Positions 13,294-26,936 of a DNA stretch of 64,000 bases are shown here, piece by piece. The notes beneath the pieces were generated by a model. It ran no database searches, was not told the origin of the DNA, and worked only from the letters and a program-made list of their open reading frames with translations. The DNA is taken from NCBI GenBank assembly GCA_029204225.1, contig CM055092.1:71866308-71930307 (forward strand), in the 5' to 3' direction. How positions within the stretch are numbered: position 1 is the first letter of the stretch; the number at the start of each line of letters is the position of its first letter. The DNA comes from Diphasiastrum complanatum. Taxonomy: Eukaryota; Streptophyta; Lycopodiopsida; Lycopodiales; Lycopodiaceae. A program made the translations under genes and the position numbers.

Positions 13294-14158
13294 GAAATAT
13301 TGGATCAATCTATAACAGCTAGACCTTCTATGTTCAGTCTCTTCACCAACGTCAATTTTGCTTGAAAATTTGTCTTTGTCTAATTCACCAAGATTAGGAC
13401 ACTCAAGCTTGAGCTACAAATCACTTTTTTCAGACACATACACTCATTTTAGACTCACTTAGGCCTAAATCACTCTCCACTTGATATTAAAGAGATTTGA
13501 AACTAAGCTACCTTACAAATTTTCATCCTATTGACTACACTTGAGAAAATCAATGATATTCTTGGCTTTTACACAAAGTAATTTGTGATTGGATTGATTT
13601 GAACTTAAATGGCATAATTTGGGTGCCCTATAAGGTCTAAACATCATATCAATACAACCAAAATGGTGCCTTTTTGTAAGGATCTCCACATGAAGATCTA
13701 CCTAGACCCTGTTGCATGCAACCAAAAGGACACCTATGGAGCCAAACCACCCAACCAATAGGAAACGGATAGTCAAATCCCTAATCACTTCACCCCAAGC
13801 CATGGTGATTGAATGAAAGAGAGGAGAGGATCCTGGCTCTTGAAAACAGGAATTTGGAATGAGGAGTAGGGTGAGTTCCACCAGGTTATATAATCTCCAA
13901 AAGATAGAGAATATTTTCTCTAGGATCCCTCCAATTCTATCAAAAGCAATTGATCTCCTATTGTTGCATAGAAGCAGTCAAACACCATGCAAGTGCTCCT
14001 TAAGTCCAATTATAGGCCTAGGCCCTCCAAAAATTATTAATTACATTATCGGCCAAGCTCAAAATGGCGCATCTCAATCCAATTGTCTTGTATTTAAGAA
14101 ATTTCTAAAAAAGTATGAGTTCAAAAAAAAAGAAATAGATATAAGGGTCTCCAAAATT
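13294..14158. other. Flank of Copia element; no gene recognised
   Basis: Left flank of the Copia element. The plus-strand frame at 13859-14161 has no known domain and runs up to the LTR boundary. Confidence 0.4.
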
Positions 14159-14479
14159 TGAAGAAACTCAATGTTTCTACCCACAAAGCGCTTTTAACTT
14201 GTGATCCATTACCTGCAGAAATACATGAGATTCTTACTGAGGTAGCCACCAACTCAACCGAAGTCCCCGACGCCAATGAATTGCCAAGGCACCAATCTCA
14301 ACTGAAGTCATCGACGACGCCGAAGTCAAGACTCAGCCGAAGTGGTCGAAATCCCCAAAGGAAACGACGGCAAGAAAGGCAAACCAGTCCCCAAAGGTTG
14401 AAGTCCTCGTAATATAGACAAGTAACAATTCCTGCTCAATGTATGCAATCTCTGAATGTTGTGATAGTTGCTTGATTCA
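14159..14479 (+). repeat. 5' LTR (truncated) of Copia element
   Basis: It begins TGAAGAAACTCAATGTTTC and matches the start of the 3' LTR at 17267. It also matches that LTR's end (TATAGACAAGTAAC ... GCTTGATTCA) but lacks about 400 bp in the middle that the 3' copy retains (roughly 17660-18030). The LTR interior contains repeated GAAGTC-type phrases. A clear tRNA primer-binding site directly after the LTR is not visible. Confidence 0.75.
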
Positions 14480-17266
14480 TACGTAGTCACTATGATGACA
14501 AAATCGAATCTGACCAGTCTCTCTACAGCAACAAAGACTAGTCAAAGAAGAAGGCTTATCCTAAGAGGGAGTCAACAAGAAGCAGGACCGAAGTCAGTAG
14601 AAAGAGGGAGATCAAGAAGGCATATCGAAAGGAAGGAACAGGCAGCAAGGCAATGACAAAAAGACATGTAACGGATGCAGACGTGACAGCCACACAGTGG
14701 ACACATGTTGGCTAAATCCAAAAATCGAGTGCATACATTGCCACAAGAAGGGACATGCAGCCATGGATTGCTATCAGAATCCAAAAAGCAAGAAAACACA
14801 GAGCGGAAAGGAGAGATCCAACAACACATCACATGTAGAGGAACCAAAATCATCCAAGATGGCTGAAGAACGAGCAAGCATAAACTCAACTGTGCACTGA
14901 TGTATGTGCTACATCCTTAACATACTTTCAAGAAGTTGTTCTTGATTCAGGTGCAACATCACATTTTGTTACAACTAGACAGATCATTGCTGACTTTCGA
15001 CAATCTGATTCCTCGAGATACATAATTCTTGGAGATGGATCGACATAAAGTGAGTGGAACTGGAGTGCTATGGCTCAATACCAATGGCAAAGATTGTAGA
15101 TTGAACGATGTGATATATGTGCCTACATGGCAGAAGGACCTACTATTAGTTGCACGGATAGCAGATGCAGGCATGCGGGTGGTATTCACCAATGAAGCAT
15201 GCAATTTAATTGATGTCAGCACCAGTACACTAATCACTCAAAGAAAATGCAAAGGCAGCTTGTATCATCTAAAGGTACGCCTATACCAACATAGCAGGCT
15301 CATCAAGTCCATGAGTCGATGGATGTTCTATGGCATAGGAGACTATGTCATATGAACCCATAGCTTTGTACAAAGCAAGCCAGCATGGAGCAATCATAGG
15401 AGTTAGCATCAAAGATGCAACCAGTTCGACATCTTGTGATGCATGCATCACAGGCAAGATGTCACGTACACCCTTCACCAAGGATTCTTTCAGAGAAACA
15501 GAGCTCTTGGAATTGGTACACTCCGACATTTGAGGACTCTTTGACGTGCTCTTTGTAGCAGGATCAAGATAATACATCACCTTCATCGATGATTTCAGTA
15601 ATTTGTTGTTGTCTACTTCATATCGAAGTGTCAGCTCAATCTTCAAGGTGATCCACGAGAGACAGAAGAGCACCAATCTGACAGCCCAGCTTCGATAGCC
15701 GAAGAGTTTTGTGGATTTGGTGGTGAACCACCCGACAAGGACAGATGGATAAAAGCCATGGAGGAAGAAATGAGCTCCATGCAAGCAAACAAGGTCTGGA
15801 CTCTTGAACCAATGCCAGCTGAGAGAAAGACTATCAAGTGTAAATGGATCTACAAATACAAATATGGACCAGATGGAAATGTATCGAGATACAAAGCCAG
15901 GCTAGTTGCAAAAGGTTTCTCACAGAAGTATGGCATCGACTATACTAAAACCTTCTCTCTTGTTGTAAAGCATGCATCAATACGCATATTATTGAATATG
16001 TAGCTGCCTATAATCTGAATATCCATATTGTAGATGAGAAGACAACATTCCTACATGGTGATCTGAAGGAAGAAGTCTATATGGACTAGCCACCATGTTT
16101 TATTTGTGAGTCATTTCCTGACTATGTCTGCAAAATGAAGAGAAGCATTTATGGACTCAAACGGTCTACCAAGCAGTGGTACAAGAAAAAGAATCATGCT
16201 CTTAGATCCTTGGGCTTTCAGCCCCTGATGGCAGATTACAAAGTTTATGTAAAGGTCATAGATGGAGAAATCATCATCATCGGTGTCTATTTGGACGACA
16301 CACTGATTCTGTCAAGGAACGACAACTTGATTGAAGCAGGATATTTTAAAGCACTTTGAAATATCGGACCTAGGAGAAGCAAAGTGCTATCTAGGTTTGC
16401 AGATCGACAGAGATCTTAAAGGTGGAAAATTTTATCTACACCAATCAAGATACATTCAGAAGATTATTGATAATTTCGACATGACAAATTGCAAGGGAGT
16501 GAATACTCCTATGGTTCCTGGCACAGTGCTGACAAATGAGGACTATCCTAGAGATGATGCAGAATGACAAGCAATGCAACATAAGCCCTATAGAAGGCTT
16601 ATTGGTTCTTTGATGTACTTGGCAGACAATACAAGGCCAGGGACATTGCCTACGCATTGTTCAGATTAGCCAATTTAACATAAATCCAGCTCCGACACAC
16701 TGAAAAATTGCCAAGAGAATTCTGTAGTACCTGCAGAGCACAAAGAACTATGGACTATGTTATAGTCAAGATGCAGGATTCGAAATAGAGTCCTACAGTG
16801 ATGCAAGTTGGGCATCAATTAAAGATGATTCCAAAAGTGTCTCAGGGGGATGCACAATAGTAGCCAATGTAGTTGTTATTTGGATCAGCAGAAAGCAGAC
16901 CATAACTACCCAATCATCATGTGAGGCAAAATATATAGCTGTAGCCAAAATGGCTAATGAGCTGACATGGCACTGACAATTTCTAAATGGTTTGGGAGAG
17001 AGCACCAACGGGCCATTAATCCTACACATGGACAACACATCTCCAATACATCTAACAAAGGATCCTATGTTTCACTCAAGAACGAAACACATTGCTATTA
17101 AGTATCATTTGATCAGGGATCTGGTTGAGAGAAACGAGTTGCACACAATTTTCATTCCAACCAAGCAGATGGTGACCAACATCTTTACAAAGCCTCTAGA
17201 TAAGGCAATGTTTGAAAGGCAGAGAGCTAGCCTGGGAATCACAAGACTACCATGCTTTGAGAGGGA
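14480..17266 (+). pseudogene. Ty1/Copia internal region with integrase core deleted
   Basis: Domains in order: a CCHC zinc knuckle CIHCHKKGHAAMDC near 14730-14775; an aspartic protease DSGATSHFV near 14946; NDVIYVPTWQKDLL near 15100; a pre-integrase zinc motif CDACITGKMSRTPF near 15440; and the first residues of integrase (YITFIDDFS). It then jumps at about 15640-15700 to the RT linker (SIAEEFCGFGGEP). RT runs to about 16567 (KWIYKYKYGPDGNVSRYKAR, SIYGLKRSTKQWY, VYLDDTL). RNase H ends at TNIFTKPLD near 17180. A polypurine tract GAGAGGGAGC sits at 17257-17266. The integrase catalytic core is absent, and stops and frameshifts interrupt RT and RNase H, so the element is inactive. Confidence 0.9.
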
Positions 17267-18104
17267 GCTGAAGAAACTCAATGTTTCTACCCACAAAGCA
17301 CTTTTAGCTTGTGAGCCATTACCTACAGAAATACACGAGATTTCTACAGAGGCAGCAACCGACTCAACCGAAGTCATTGACTCAGCTGAAGTCCCCAACG
17401 CCAACGAATTGCCAAGGCACCAGTCTCAACCGAAGTCATCGACGACGCCGAAGTCAAGACTCAGCCAAAGTGGCCGAAGTCTCCAAAGGCAACAAAGGCA
17501 ACAAAGGCAGATTACAGTCTCCGACTCAATCGAAGTGTCCGAAGTCACCGAAGTGACTGACGAGGACTCAACCCCAGCTATGTGCCAAAGCCAAAAGTCG
17601 TCGAGTAAGTCGACATCAGGACCAGCCACATCAAACGTCGACTTCGAGATCCAGGCTCGACGAGCATGACCATTTGAATGTCACAACTCAGCCGTTAAGC
17701 CCTTGTAGTTAAGCAAAGTAGCAAGACGTATTTAGCTGATGTTTTAGCTTAAACTATCTTGTAATGCTTAGTTAATCAGATCTTGTAATCAGACCTAGCA
17801 GGATATATACTAGAAGTCGGATACAATTTCACAAAGCAAGCATACGCAGAGTGTGTGTGGAAGTAGTGGATGAGTGTTAGTCATGCAATAGCAAACACAC
17901 ATCATCACACTCACACTTACATAGAATTAGCAATAGCTAGTTTCTATCAGTGAGAGAACCTCTCTTGCGCCAACACGCTGATCTGGAAAACAGACAGTGC
18001 TCAAAAGATCATTGTTGTATACTTGATTTTGGTAATATAGACAAGTAACCGTTTTTTAGCTCAATGTATGCAATCTTTGAATGTTGTCATGCTTGCTTGA
18101 TTCA
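17267..18104 (+). repeat. 3' LTR of Copia element, open reading frame runs into it
   Basis: It begins directly after the polypurine tract with TGAAGAAACTCAATG and ends near GATTCA. The RNase H frame does not stop at the polypurine tract but continues to 17669, giving about 130 extra residues rich in Ser, Thr, Glu and Gln with repeated S-EV phrases. The corresponding frame in the 5' LTR (14158-14412) is also open. Length is about 838 bp. Confidence 0.8.
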
Positions 18105-21100
18105 TAAGTAGATATAATTCCACTGTCATTTGACATTATCTACTATTCAAAAATTAGTATTAGATTAGCAATATCTATCTGTTGCACAATTTTTTGTGGA
18201 TCAAACCCACATGAAATTGCAGTCAAGCCAAATGTACTATAATTTAGTTACATACAAGCACTAAAAGTTGTGATTTCAGTCAATCATGGTTCATATGCCC
18301 ATTTCTAGCTCAAAATCACTAGATTTTGACCAAAAATCACCATCTTTGAACATAACCATGGCATGCAATCACTAGAATCAATCATAATGAGTGGAAGAAG
18401 TACAATTTTGAAAAACATTCAAGATTAGTAGCTTTGACAAATTTCAAGCCAAACATTGAATACTAGCTCAAAAACCGCAAAAATCTGTCAAAAATCCACA
18501 AATTTCCATCATTTCCTATGAAAAATTTTCATAATAATGATCATTAGGCTGAAAGCAGACCAAATTTTTAAGTGCTTGAAACACATAAAAAACATGATAA
18601 CTTTTTGCTTTTCCAAGTATTCATGAAACTCGAATCCTCTACTGTATTTTTAACATCCAAAATTAGTAAGTTACTTTGACTATTTTACAAAAAGATTCCA
18701 ATCCTTATTTAAAGATTGAATAATATAATAAGAATAAATAACATAAAATTATAGTTAGTTGCATACTATTATTTGTTTTCATCACATATCATTTATCCAA
18801 ATTTCAAAAATCATCGTAAATATTCATTTGAAACAATTCAGTAGAAAGCAATGTGCAACTTGAATATCAAGATTTGTTTCGTGGATTGAAACATGTCATT
18901 TTCTCATCTTTGAATGAAAATGTTCCTATCTCAACATTGATTTGGATTTCATAAGATACAACATTGCACAATTCTTTTTTATTTTATTGAGATCTAGCCT
19001 AACTAGACTTCGTTAAACAAAAGATTGCATCTTGTGCCCAATAGTCAATTTTGTTGTTGACTCATGGCACCCCATCATGTTATTGTTACTTCCAACTATA
19101 TATTGTTCTCAATAGATTAGAAAATATCATGTTGAAAGACTCGTTGTCATTGGATCTAAATTTCAAGTTGCACGTGGGAGGATATCAAAGCTTCAAAGTG
19201 CATACGAAAGGTCCAAAGTGGACTGATATTATTGCATATAATGAACTTTACCAAAAGCCTATGATTCTCTATATTGTTGGCTTAGTAGGGCATGTTGTGA
19301 TTTTGACATGGTTGGCATCAACTTTTTAATGAAATTGTTAGATATAATGGTAGGTGATTTTTATCCTAAATGCTAAAGATCAGATCGATGGAGCCTTCTA
19401 AAATTTGCCAAGACAATGACATCATTTCATCATTGTCTTAAACATCAACAATTCACAAAAAAGGACTGTCTACATCTTTGAAATGCCATTGTTTTAGAAA
19501 AGCTTACTCATATTTTAGGCAGCAATTTGTTCTTGATCTGCGTATTTTAAATCAAAAATAGAAGTATCGATCTAGCTAATTGATTGTGCAGTTTGCTGGA
19601 AATGAAAACTAACAAATCAACATAGATTGCACAAAGAATTCTATAACCAGCACCAAGGTCGTCCTGTTTGACTACAACATGTGGAAATCAAGGCAGTTGT
19701 ATCATTAAAGTTACAAGTCCTAGCTTTACTCTTTTAACTTCAGTTCACAAGAAGGACTTGTGTATAAAACATGGCAACTTCATGCAAAGTTTTATGAAAT
19801 ATGTAAGATTTGTGCAAAGGATCTTCAGCAGTGATGGTTTTAGACCTCTGATAATTTTCTTGTCAAAGGCAATTAAAACATTGTCCTTAAGATAACACTG
19901 AGTTTGAGGCAGACCTACAATATTAGGCAGCAAGACTCGTACTAGCATCTTCTAAGTAATAGGACATGAAATAGGTGTAATCAAAGTCTTCCTCAGCTTG
20001 TAGCTTTAAGTCCCCAGCAAGACCTAAATTTGTTAACATCAGTGGCACTTGGTCATGTACACATCCACTTATACTAACATCTGCATTTATTGTAAAAGTG
20101 TTCGGTCAAAGAGCATTGAATGTGGCTACTATCATTTCAAGCAAGGAAGAACTTTTTTGCACTAGCCCCTACTTTTGTGTAGATATTTCTTTTGACTGGT
20201 ACATATCACCAAAAAGTAGTCAGGCAATAATTTGACTTGGACAGCTTCAATGATCTTATTAACCTTTGAACTCAAGATTGACATGAGTTTCCTTTATGAT
20301 TTAGAGTTGAGATTTTTTTGATTTATACAATTATTCCAACATTCGTGGTGTTATTTGAGAGCCTTGATTTGTCTAAAACTATTTATCTTTCTATCAATCG
20401 CATTTTAACACATCAGTAGTCCCTATCACCCCATCACCAATTTACATTGCAGCTTTAACACATGATTACTACCTATCACCACAGATCACTAACTTATATT
20501 GCAGTTTGGTGGTGTATGCATAACCATGAAAAGATTTGACAGATTTCTTGGATAGCTGACATTATTCGAATTTTGATGCCACAAACCATGCATATTTCTC
20601 TAAAAGATCCATATATCCAGACATGCAATAAGCTAACCTGTCATGATTTGCTTCAATTAGTCAAGACCCTCTGCTCAATTAGTATGAAAAGATACAGTGA
20701 ACCTTAACCAAGTCAGTAGTTTAAAATGAAAACAATTCGACCCTCTATTCTTCTCATTCAAACGTTTGATCGTTAAAAATTAGAGGAAAGAGTACCAAGA
20801 GGAGAAGACCACTTTCAAGCTAATTATTTTTATACTTAATTATCGCTTGTAAAACTTGCAAGGTAAATGAAGAGTAAGAGCTTAGAAGATCTAAAAAATT
20901 AAGTTTTTTTTTTGCGATCAAATAACATTAGAATTTTGCAATATATACAGCAAGATGCAGGCAAAGATGCGGTTTAGAATAACTCTCGACTGTGCAAAAG
21001 CTTCCACAATAAATAGTAGCTGGTTGGATAAAGTTGGGAATTCGTCCATAGTGCCAAAGCCACTCAGAAGTCATTCAATTTTTTTAGACTACTCCACAAA

Positions 21101-21851
21101 ACTACATAAAATTCATAAAAAGTAGATCAAGTGATTGCATAAAAGAATTTCACGTGACATGAACTTTGAGTTCTAACTATAAGCATATTAGGCGATGTAG
21201 CTATTCCAGATAGACATTGTATGCTTGGATCCAAAGTAATCCTTAATATGCACGAAGTTTCAAAAGTCTACATAGTCTTATAACCAAGTTAGAAACTGAT
21301 TCTCTTGGGCTACACAAAGCTTGAAATAGGATTATTTCCATCAAGATATGATCAAACAAGTACCTATAGTAGTCACAACAGGAGGAAGAGTTTCAAGAAG
21401 TCAATACCCGAACCACTACCCTTGCCAAGTGGTGAAGCACATGCAAAATGCAAGTGTGATCTAACCACAACTTTAAATCTCTGAACACCAAGTGCACAGC
21501 ATAGAGAGCTTTACCACAAGGCAAGGAAGATTTTTGGTGCGTTCTTGACTTCCTTTCTTCCATTTACATTACAGCTAATTGCATACTACGCTGCCAAAAA
21601 TGCAAGTTGTTCAGAGGATCAGGATGTCCTCTTGCTGAGGGAGAAATCAACATCTTCCTCAATGCGAGCTGAAAGGTGTTGATGGTCCCTCATTGCAATA
21701 CGGTTTCGGTACCTTTTTCATCTTTAACTAGAATTCACAAGCGCCCAATAATACTCATATAACTTGATCCATACTCATAGAACTTGATCCGGCATCTTTC
21801 CAAGAAAGCAACAGAATGTCAAGACGGTTGAGAGTTCGTCCCAGAAATGCA
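18105..21851. other. Intergenic, no gene recognised
   Basis: AT-rich DNA between the Copia 3' LTR and the 3' end of the HD-ZIP gene. Short open frames (19051-19329 and 19668-19895, plus) have no known domain. The right-hand part must include the 3' untranslated region of the HD-ZIP transcript. A small ~20-bp duplication (ACTCATATAACTTGATCCAT and ACTCATAGAACTTGATCCGG) lies near 21753-21793. Confidence 0.5.
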
Positions 21852-24800
21852 TCAGACAGTCTCACATTCGAGAGCAGCTTTGATTTTCTGAGCAGTGCAG
21901 GAAATGAGATTGTTTACCGTGGCTACAGATTCCAAAGACAATTTTGCAGATGGCGTGCTGCTAACCAATATTTGGAATGCTATAGTCAGCAAAGATCCTC
22001 CTGTTCTCAGAGAGTCAACTCCAACATTATCACTTAGAAGCGCTCGACAGTCCGGCCCATCTGGAAGGATGGCAAATCCTGAAGGTAAAAGAGAAACACA
22101 GTCCGGATCACCTCCACTCATTACTATGTTCATGGCAGGTATGTCAACAGGAGCATATACTACAAGAGAGCCAGACACATCTGTACAGCTTTCCTGTAAT
22201 ATCAACATGTTGGAGTTTGCAGAGTTCATGGCCTGCATATATGATAGGAAATGAGTTATCAACGAGAAATGGTTCGACTTAAACCCCAGGCTGTCTAGGC
22301 AGCCAACATAATGATACAATGGCACAAACTGCAAAGTGATCTTTACACTAAGCTTCCACTGAATTGCAGAGAAAGGATTACTTTATAAGCATTCGTACAG
22401 CATTATAATACTTATAGTTTAAGGGTCCAGGATGCACATAAATACTAGGATCTTGCAGCATTTTCATGAAAATAAGACTCAATTTGAATAAGCATAGTAA
22501 TCAAAATTTAGCGTCAAATCGCCTGGGCTCCACAAAAAGTTCACATTCTGGCTGCATTTTTTGTTCCAAATGAATTATGAGATTTTGATGCTATGTAACT
22601 TACATTTACTTTTAGCAATGACACACAGTTTCCAGGATTTTGTCCATTTGCTATGTGTTCCATCTCCTGAACTAGTCCTCCATTTGACAGTATGTCCCAC
22701 TGCAATTCACAAGCCCAATGTCACAATGCTACTGTTATGATATCCAAAATTGTAAAGACAAGGCAACAGTCAAACTCCCAACGCTCGATGTTTGTCAGAT
22801 TTTGAAGAGATAGCCCAACCAATGTGCTCAGAGCTATCTGAAGTTGAAGGTCTGCAATTCTACAAAATATCCACAGTATCTACAGCAGTCAATATGATTA
22901 GACCAGCTTGAGAATACCTCACTGCGAACCCGCTCATCTCGAAGAAACTCAAAAACTCGTTGGGGTGAGACTGGAAGCCACATTGATGTTGCTGCACTTA
23001 GGACAATTCCTGATGGCTCTCCAGGATTGTTTTCACTTTTCCGAGTCATAACTCGTACGTCGTCATCTCCACTATTAGACAAAGTTGTCCAAGTATGTGC
23101 AGTTGATGCGCTTACACCAGCACAGAAATTGTTAGTCATCCGCTGAGCTAGTTTCAACATACTCCTGCGCCCATTGGCGTTTTGAATAACTGCGCATAGA
23201 TACCACAAAAACAATGTATGAACAAAAAACTGTTAATTAACTGATGGCATAGTAAACTAATTTAAGTAGCAAACAGCAGATTTCACGTACCGAAGAGCGT
23301 ATGCTACCCTGCTTTTGCTCCATTTTTTCTTATAGTAAAGTGCAGTCAGATGAGATGTTCAACAATCTTAATGACTACATGCAATCTTACAGAAACCAGT
23401 AGAAGGGATATTGTAGATGAAAAAGTTACATTCCAACCAATTCAAAGAGAACCACTACTGAACATATGCTAGTGAATGAAAGGACTGTACCTCCCAAGTA
23501 TCTTGCAGACATATTGCTAGCAAGTAGACTTGCAAGTCTCTCGCATTGACATTGCAACATTCCAAGCCATCTCTGAGCACCGAACGCCATCCCACTGTTT
23601 ACTAATGACTTGTACATCTGGCTTACTGCTCGGTCATCATATTCCATGTGCTCTAATACAGTAACCTGCTCATAATACGACAGCTTTTTCACTTAGTGAT
23701 TACCCAAGATATAGCTTTCCAACATAAATGAAGAAATGTAGAATGTAGTTATAGAACAAGAGTACTGAGCCAAAATTGGAGAAAACAGACGTCTGTGCAA
23801 CTACCAAAAATTTTATTAGGAGCAATGAACACATTCATTATTGAGGCATAAGCTATTAAAACAATATCAGGTATCACCCCGCTGCCCGTCTCCAATTTGA
23901 TTATAAGCAATCACTTCTGCCTGGATGGATGCTCATTACCAGTATATGCAATCATCTTAAGGTTATATTGAATTTTTTGGCCTGAACAATGGGAGTTCTT
24001 GGAAAATCGCAATTCTTGGACATTCAAAACATTGAAATCAAAACAGCTTATGATCATAATCACATTTCCAGATAAGAACCTCAGCATACAAGCTCATCAT
24101 GAGAATCATATATTAAGTTGGAAGAGAATGATACCTTTGAATAACCATTTGGCATGTCCTGAATCACATAACCTGATGGACGTCTACGGCAACGAATGGA
24201 AGGTGATGGTGCACGTAGCATATCAACAGAAACATCAACCACGGCCCAAAATCCTTCTGCATGCTGCTTGCAATATCTGAGAAAGTAAAGCTCACGAGTA
24301 GGAACTAATGGAGATAGTACCTGCAACTCGACATACATCTGCATATACGAGATCTTAGAATAAGTGCCTGTCAAATGCACGTCTTTTCATTGAATGCACC
24401 TAGTTCTGATTGACTATGATTTTCTGATAAGCTTGCAATCTGAATGCAAACAGAAAAGCATAGTAAAATCTTGCCACAATAGCCTCGATATTACCAGCTG
24501 TAAAGCACCATTGCGATTGCCACTGACACCACTTGACAATACATCTATAGTAACAGCACGAGAAATGATGCTGGGAAACATTTCCATCCAACGAGCCTGC
24601 ATGCAATTCAGAAAAAACAAGAACATCAGCCGCTCAATAGTAAACAACAGCAACAGAAATCACTCCTGTAACTGGATGCAGCCTTCAATGCTCGTAAGGG
24701 AACATCCCACATGTACAAATAGACTTCCTTGTGCTAGGATTCCAAACTCGACGTATTTTACACACCGAGTCCATTAAATTCTCCACCAAGCTGACCCCGT

Positions 24801-26866
24801 TCATCATGATCAAGCCAGTCTCTCTTGTAGCCTCAGTCTTCATGCCATAAGGTCTTGGACCTAGAGCTTTCGAGCACTGTTGAATGTAATCCTCATAGTT
24901 CAAAACTTCGGTAAGGCCTTCAATGCTCGGAATCCATGACGACTCATCCGATTGACACATGCGGATCAGCTCTTCCATCGCTCTCACTGCAAGTTCAACT
25001 ACCAGTGGCTTCTCAGAATCCGATATAGCTGCCGGCCTGCATGCAAGATCCGTCACCAGAGGTTGATATAGGCCGGGCGATTGAGAAAGGGGCTGTGGAG
25101 AAAAGCTGCCACTGACTGCAAGATCCAACGGGGAGCTGCGAAGGTGGGAATGGTGTGGTGATGATGAGAGGAGTGGACGACCAAGATATTTGGCTGCAAG
25201 CGAGGAAATGCGATCGAGCTGCACCATCCACACAAACAAAAATATTAAAATTGGAAATGATCCAACTCAGAAAGAGAAGATGACCAGCGGTGAAAGAATC
25301 CATTCAGGTCTTCAGTTTTGATGGTCTATCAGGTAAAATCACGGCTGATTTACCTCATGTCTGAGGTCAATAGAAGTACAATATTTTCTGATGAAGATAA
25401 AGGTAACTCATGCAACATAACAAACTACACGATCAACAAGATTGAAACTATTACTTCATCTTTCAAACGCGCATTTTCAATCCTCAGCTGTTGCTCGTCG
25501 AGAGACATCTCCCCTAATACGGCTGGCCCCCCACAACTCGGACAAGACACGTTTTTCACAGCTTCTCGCATAGTGATATTTTCTAGCCTCAGCTTCTCGT
25601 TTTCGACTCGTAGCATAGAGTTCTCAGCACGCTCCTGATGCGCCTGAGATGCAGGCGATGAGATCAATTCGTCAGAAGAACTAAAAAGTAGCCCTGCTAC
25701 GTTGAAAGAAATACCCGCACCAGCTATTGCTATACTATTATGCTATGCGCTATCAGGACAGAAAGGAACAGCTACACCAATTATAGCAGCAGTGTAAGAT
25801 GTCAACTGGGCAAAGCTAGAGATTTCTAGTGTTGGAAGAATTCCAGCCGCATTTGAGAAACGGATTGATACCTTCAGCTGAGTACGGCGATTTTGAAACC
25901 AGAACTTCACTTGCCGAGGTGTAAGTCCAAGCTCCTTGCTCAGCTCTTGCCTTTGTTTGTCATCGGGATGCGGGCATTCTTTGAATAACCTGCAAGTACC
26001 TCCATCAAAATTTCCAACCTCGTTACGAGTTGAGAAATATACATCGTCATAGATTTAAATATCCAGCCATTATTTATCATCGTGTTGCTACCGCAGTCCA
26101 CAAGTAGCCCCAGAAAAATTTAGACAAACCACCATTGCTACTACGTCTATGCACGTACTTGATGTTTCTGATGCTAGCTAATAAATCAGTCCACACAAAA
26201 GAGAAGATTTGTCCCTTGCGGTAATCTAAGAACTACATACAGATCTGTTTGACAAAGGTAGAATCAATGGCCTGGGAGGCAACAACGAAAGCCAGTTTCG
26301 AAGAACTGTAAGTGGACGACTTGTTCCTTACATCTCCATCTCCTGAATTTGACGAGGAGTGTGACGATGATATCTTTTCTTCCGGGGTGGCTCTACATCT
26401 TGATCATCTCCTGACAACGCATCCATGTTTTCACTGGCAGACCTGCTCTCATCTTCCTCCTCCTTACTTCTGGTTTTTAACATCTCGTTTTGATCCATGG
26501 TCTGCGTGAATTCACGCTGGCTAGCTTCCACCTCAGGAGGCTGCGTCAATCACATATAGCTCAGAACTAACCCTTAACAGAAATCGTGTCTCAGAAATCT
26601 GCTCAGACAGTTACGCCTGTCGACCCCATTGAAATTCATCACAGACGCTGTTATGAAAGAGCGCTTACCAGACCAAGCGATAGACCAGCAGATGAGTATA
26701 TGTTCTTCGATGGACGCGGTAATGCCGGTGGAAGAATCAGACGAGGAGCTCCCATCATTCCAGCAGGCATATTTGATATATCAAGCAGTCGCCTCTCCTC
26801 AGCGCCGTTGAAAAGCAGTGTGACAGTGGGGCCTCCAAGCTTCATATCAGCGCAGTTCGTGCTCAT
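21852..26866 (-). CDS. Class IV HD-ZIP transcription factor (homeodomain, zipper-loop-zipper, START)
   Basis: Eleven coding exons with GT..AG introns join to 2397 nt (798 aa): 26866-26669, 26540-26332, 25989-25872, 25643-25455, 25218-24766, 24596-24495, 24338-24135, 23665-23491, 23189-22918, 22699-22604, 22232-21852. The homeodomain is at about 120-176 ([17 protein letters not shown], then [12 protein letters not shown]). The zipper-loop-zipper is at 176-245 with the diagnostic CPSCGG loop. START runs from about 307 to 530 ([35 protein letters not shown]), followed by the START-associated region ending [16 protein letters not shown]. Length and domain order equal the PDF2/ANL2/GL2 class. Family knowledge: nuclear regulators of epidermal (L1) identity that bind L1-box DNA as dimers. 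Every exon keeps phase and no stop interrupts, so the gene looks functional. The start is chosen at 26866 because the frame reaches the family N-terminal motif DISNMPAG and APRLILPP; a second Met (MKLGG) lies seven codons on. I cannot assign a subfamily member name. Confidence 0.95.
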
Positions 26867-26867
26867 A

Positions 26868-26936
26868 TCATTTACAAACCACTATACAGATATTAAAAAG
26901 CTTTGATTGTTTCGTATCAATCTGAAGCTCATTCAT
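26868..26936 (-). promoter_or_regulatory. Upstream ORF (22 codons) abutting the HD-ZIP start
   Basis: On the minus strand an ATG at 26936-26934 opens 22 codons (MNELQIDTKQSKLF...) and stops with TGA at 26870-26868, one base before the HD-ZIP ATG at 26866. The arrangement TGATATG places the stop almost on the main start. If the leader is unspliced here, ribosomes would need leaky scanning or near-zero-distance reinitiation to reach the main ORF. Confidence 0.5.

Noticed and set aside
14572-15784. Minus-strand ORFs of 92-167 codons across the Copia element
   Set aside because: Antisense to gag, protease and integrase coding sequence on the plus strand.
21816-22254. Plus-strand ORFs opposite the last HD-ZIP exon
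   Set aside because: Shadow frames of the strongly supported START-region exon.
24394-24777. Plus-strand 127-codon ORF
   Set aside because: Antisense to HD-ZIP exons 5 and 6 region; shadow.
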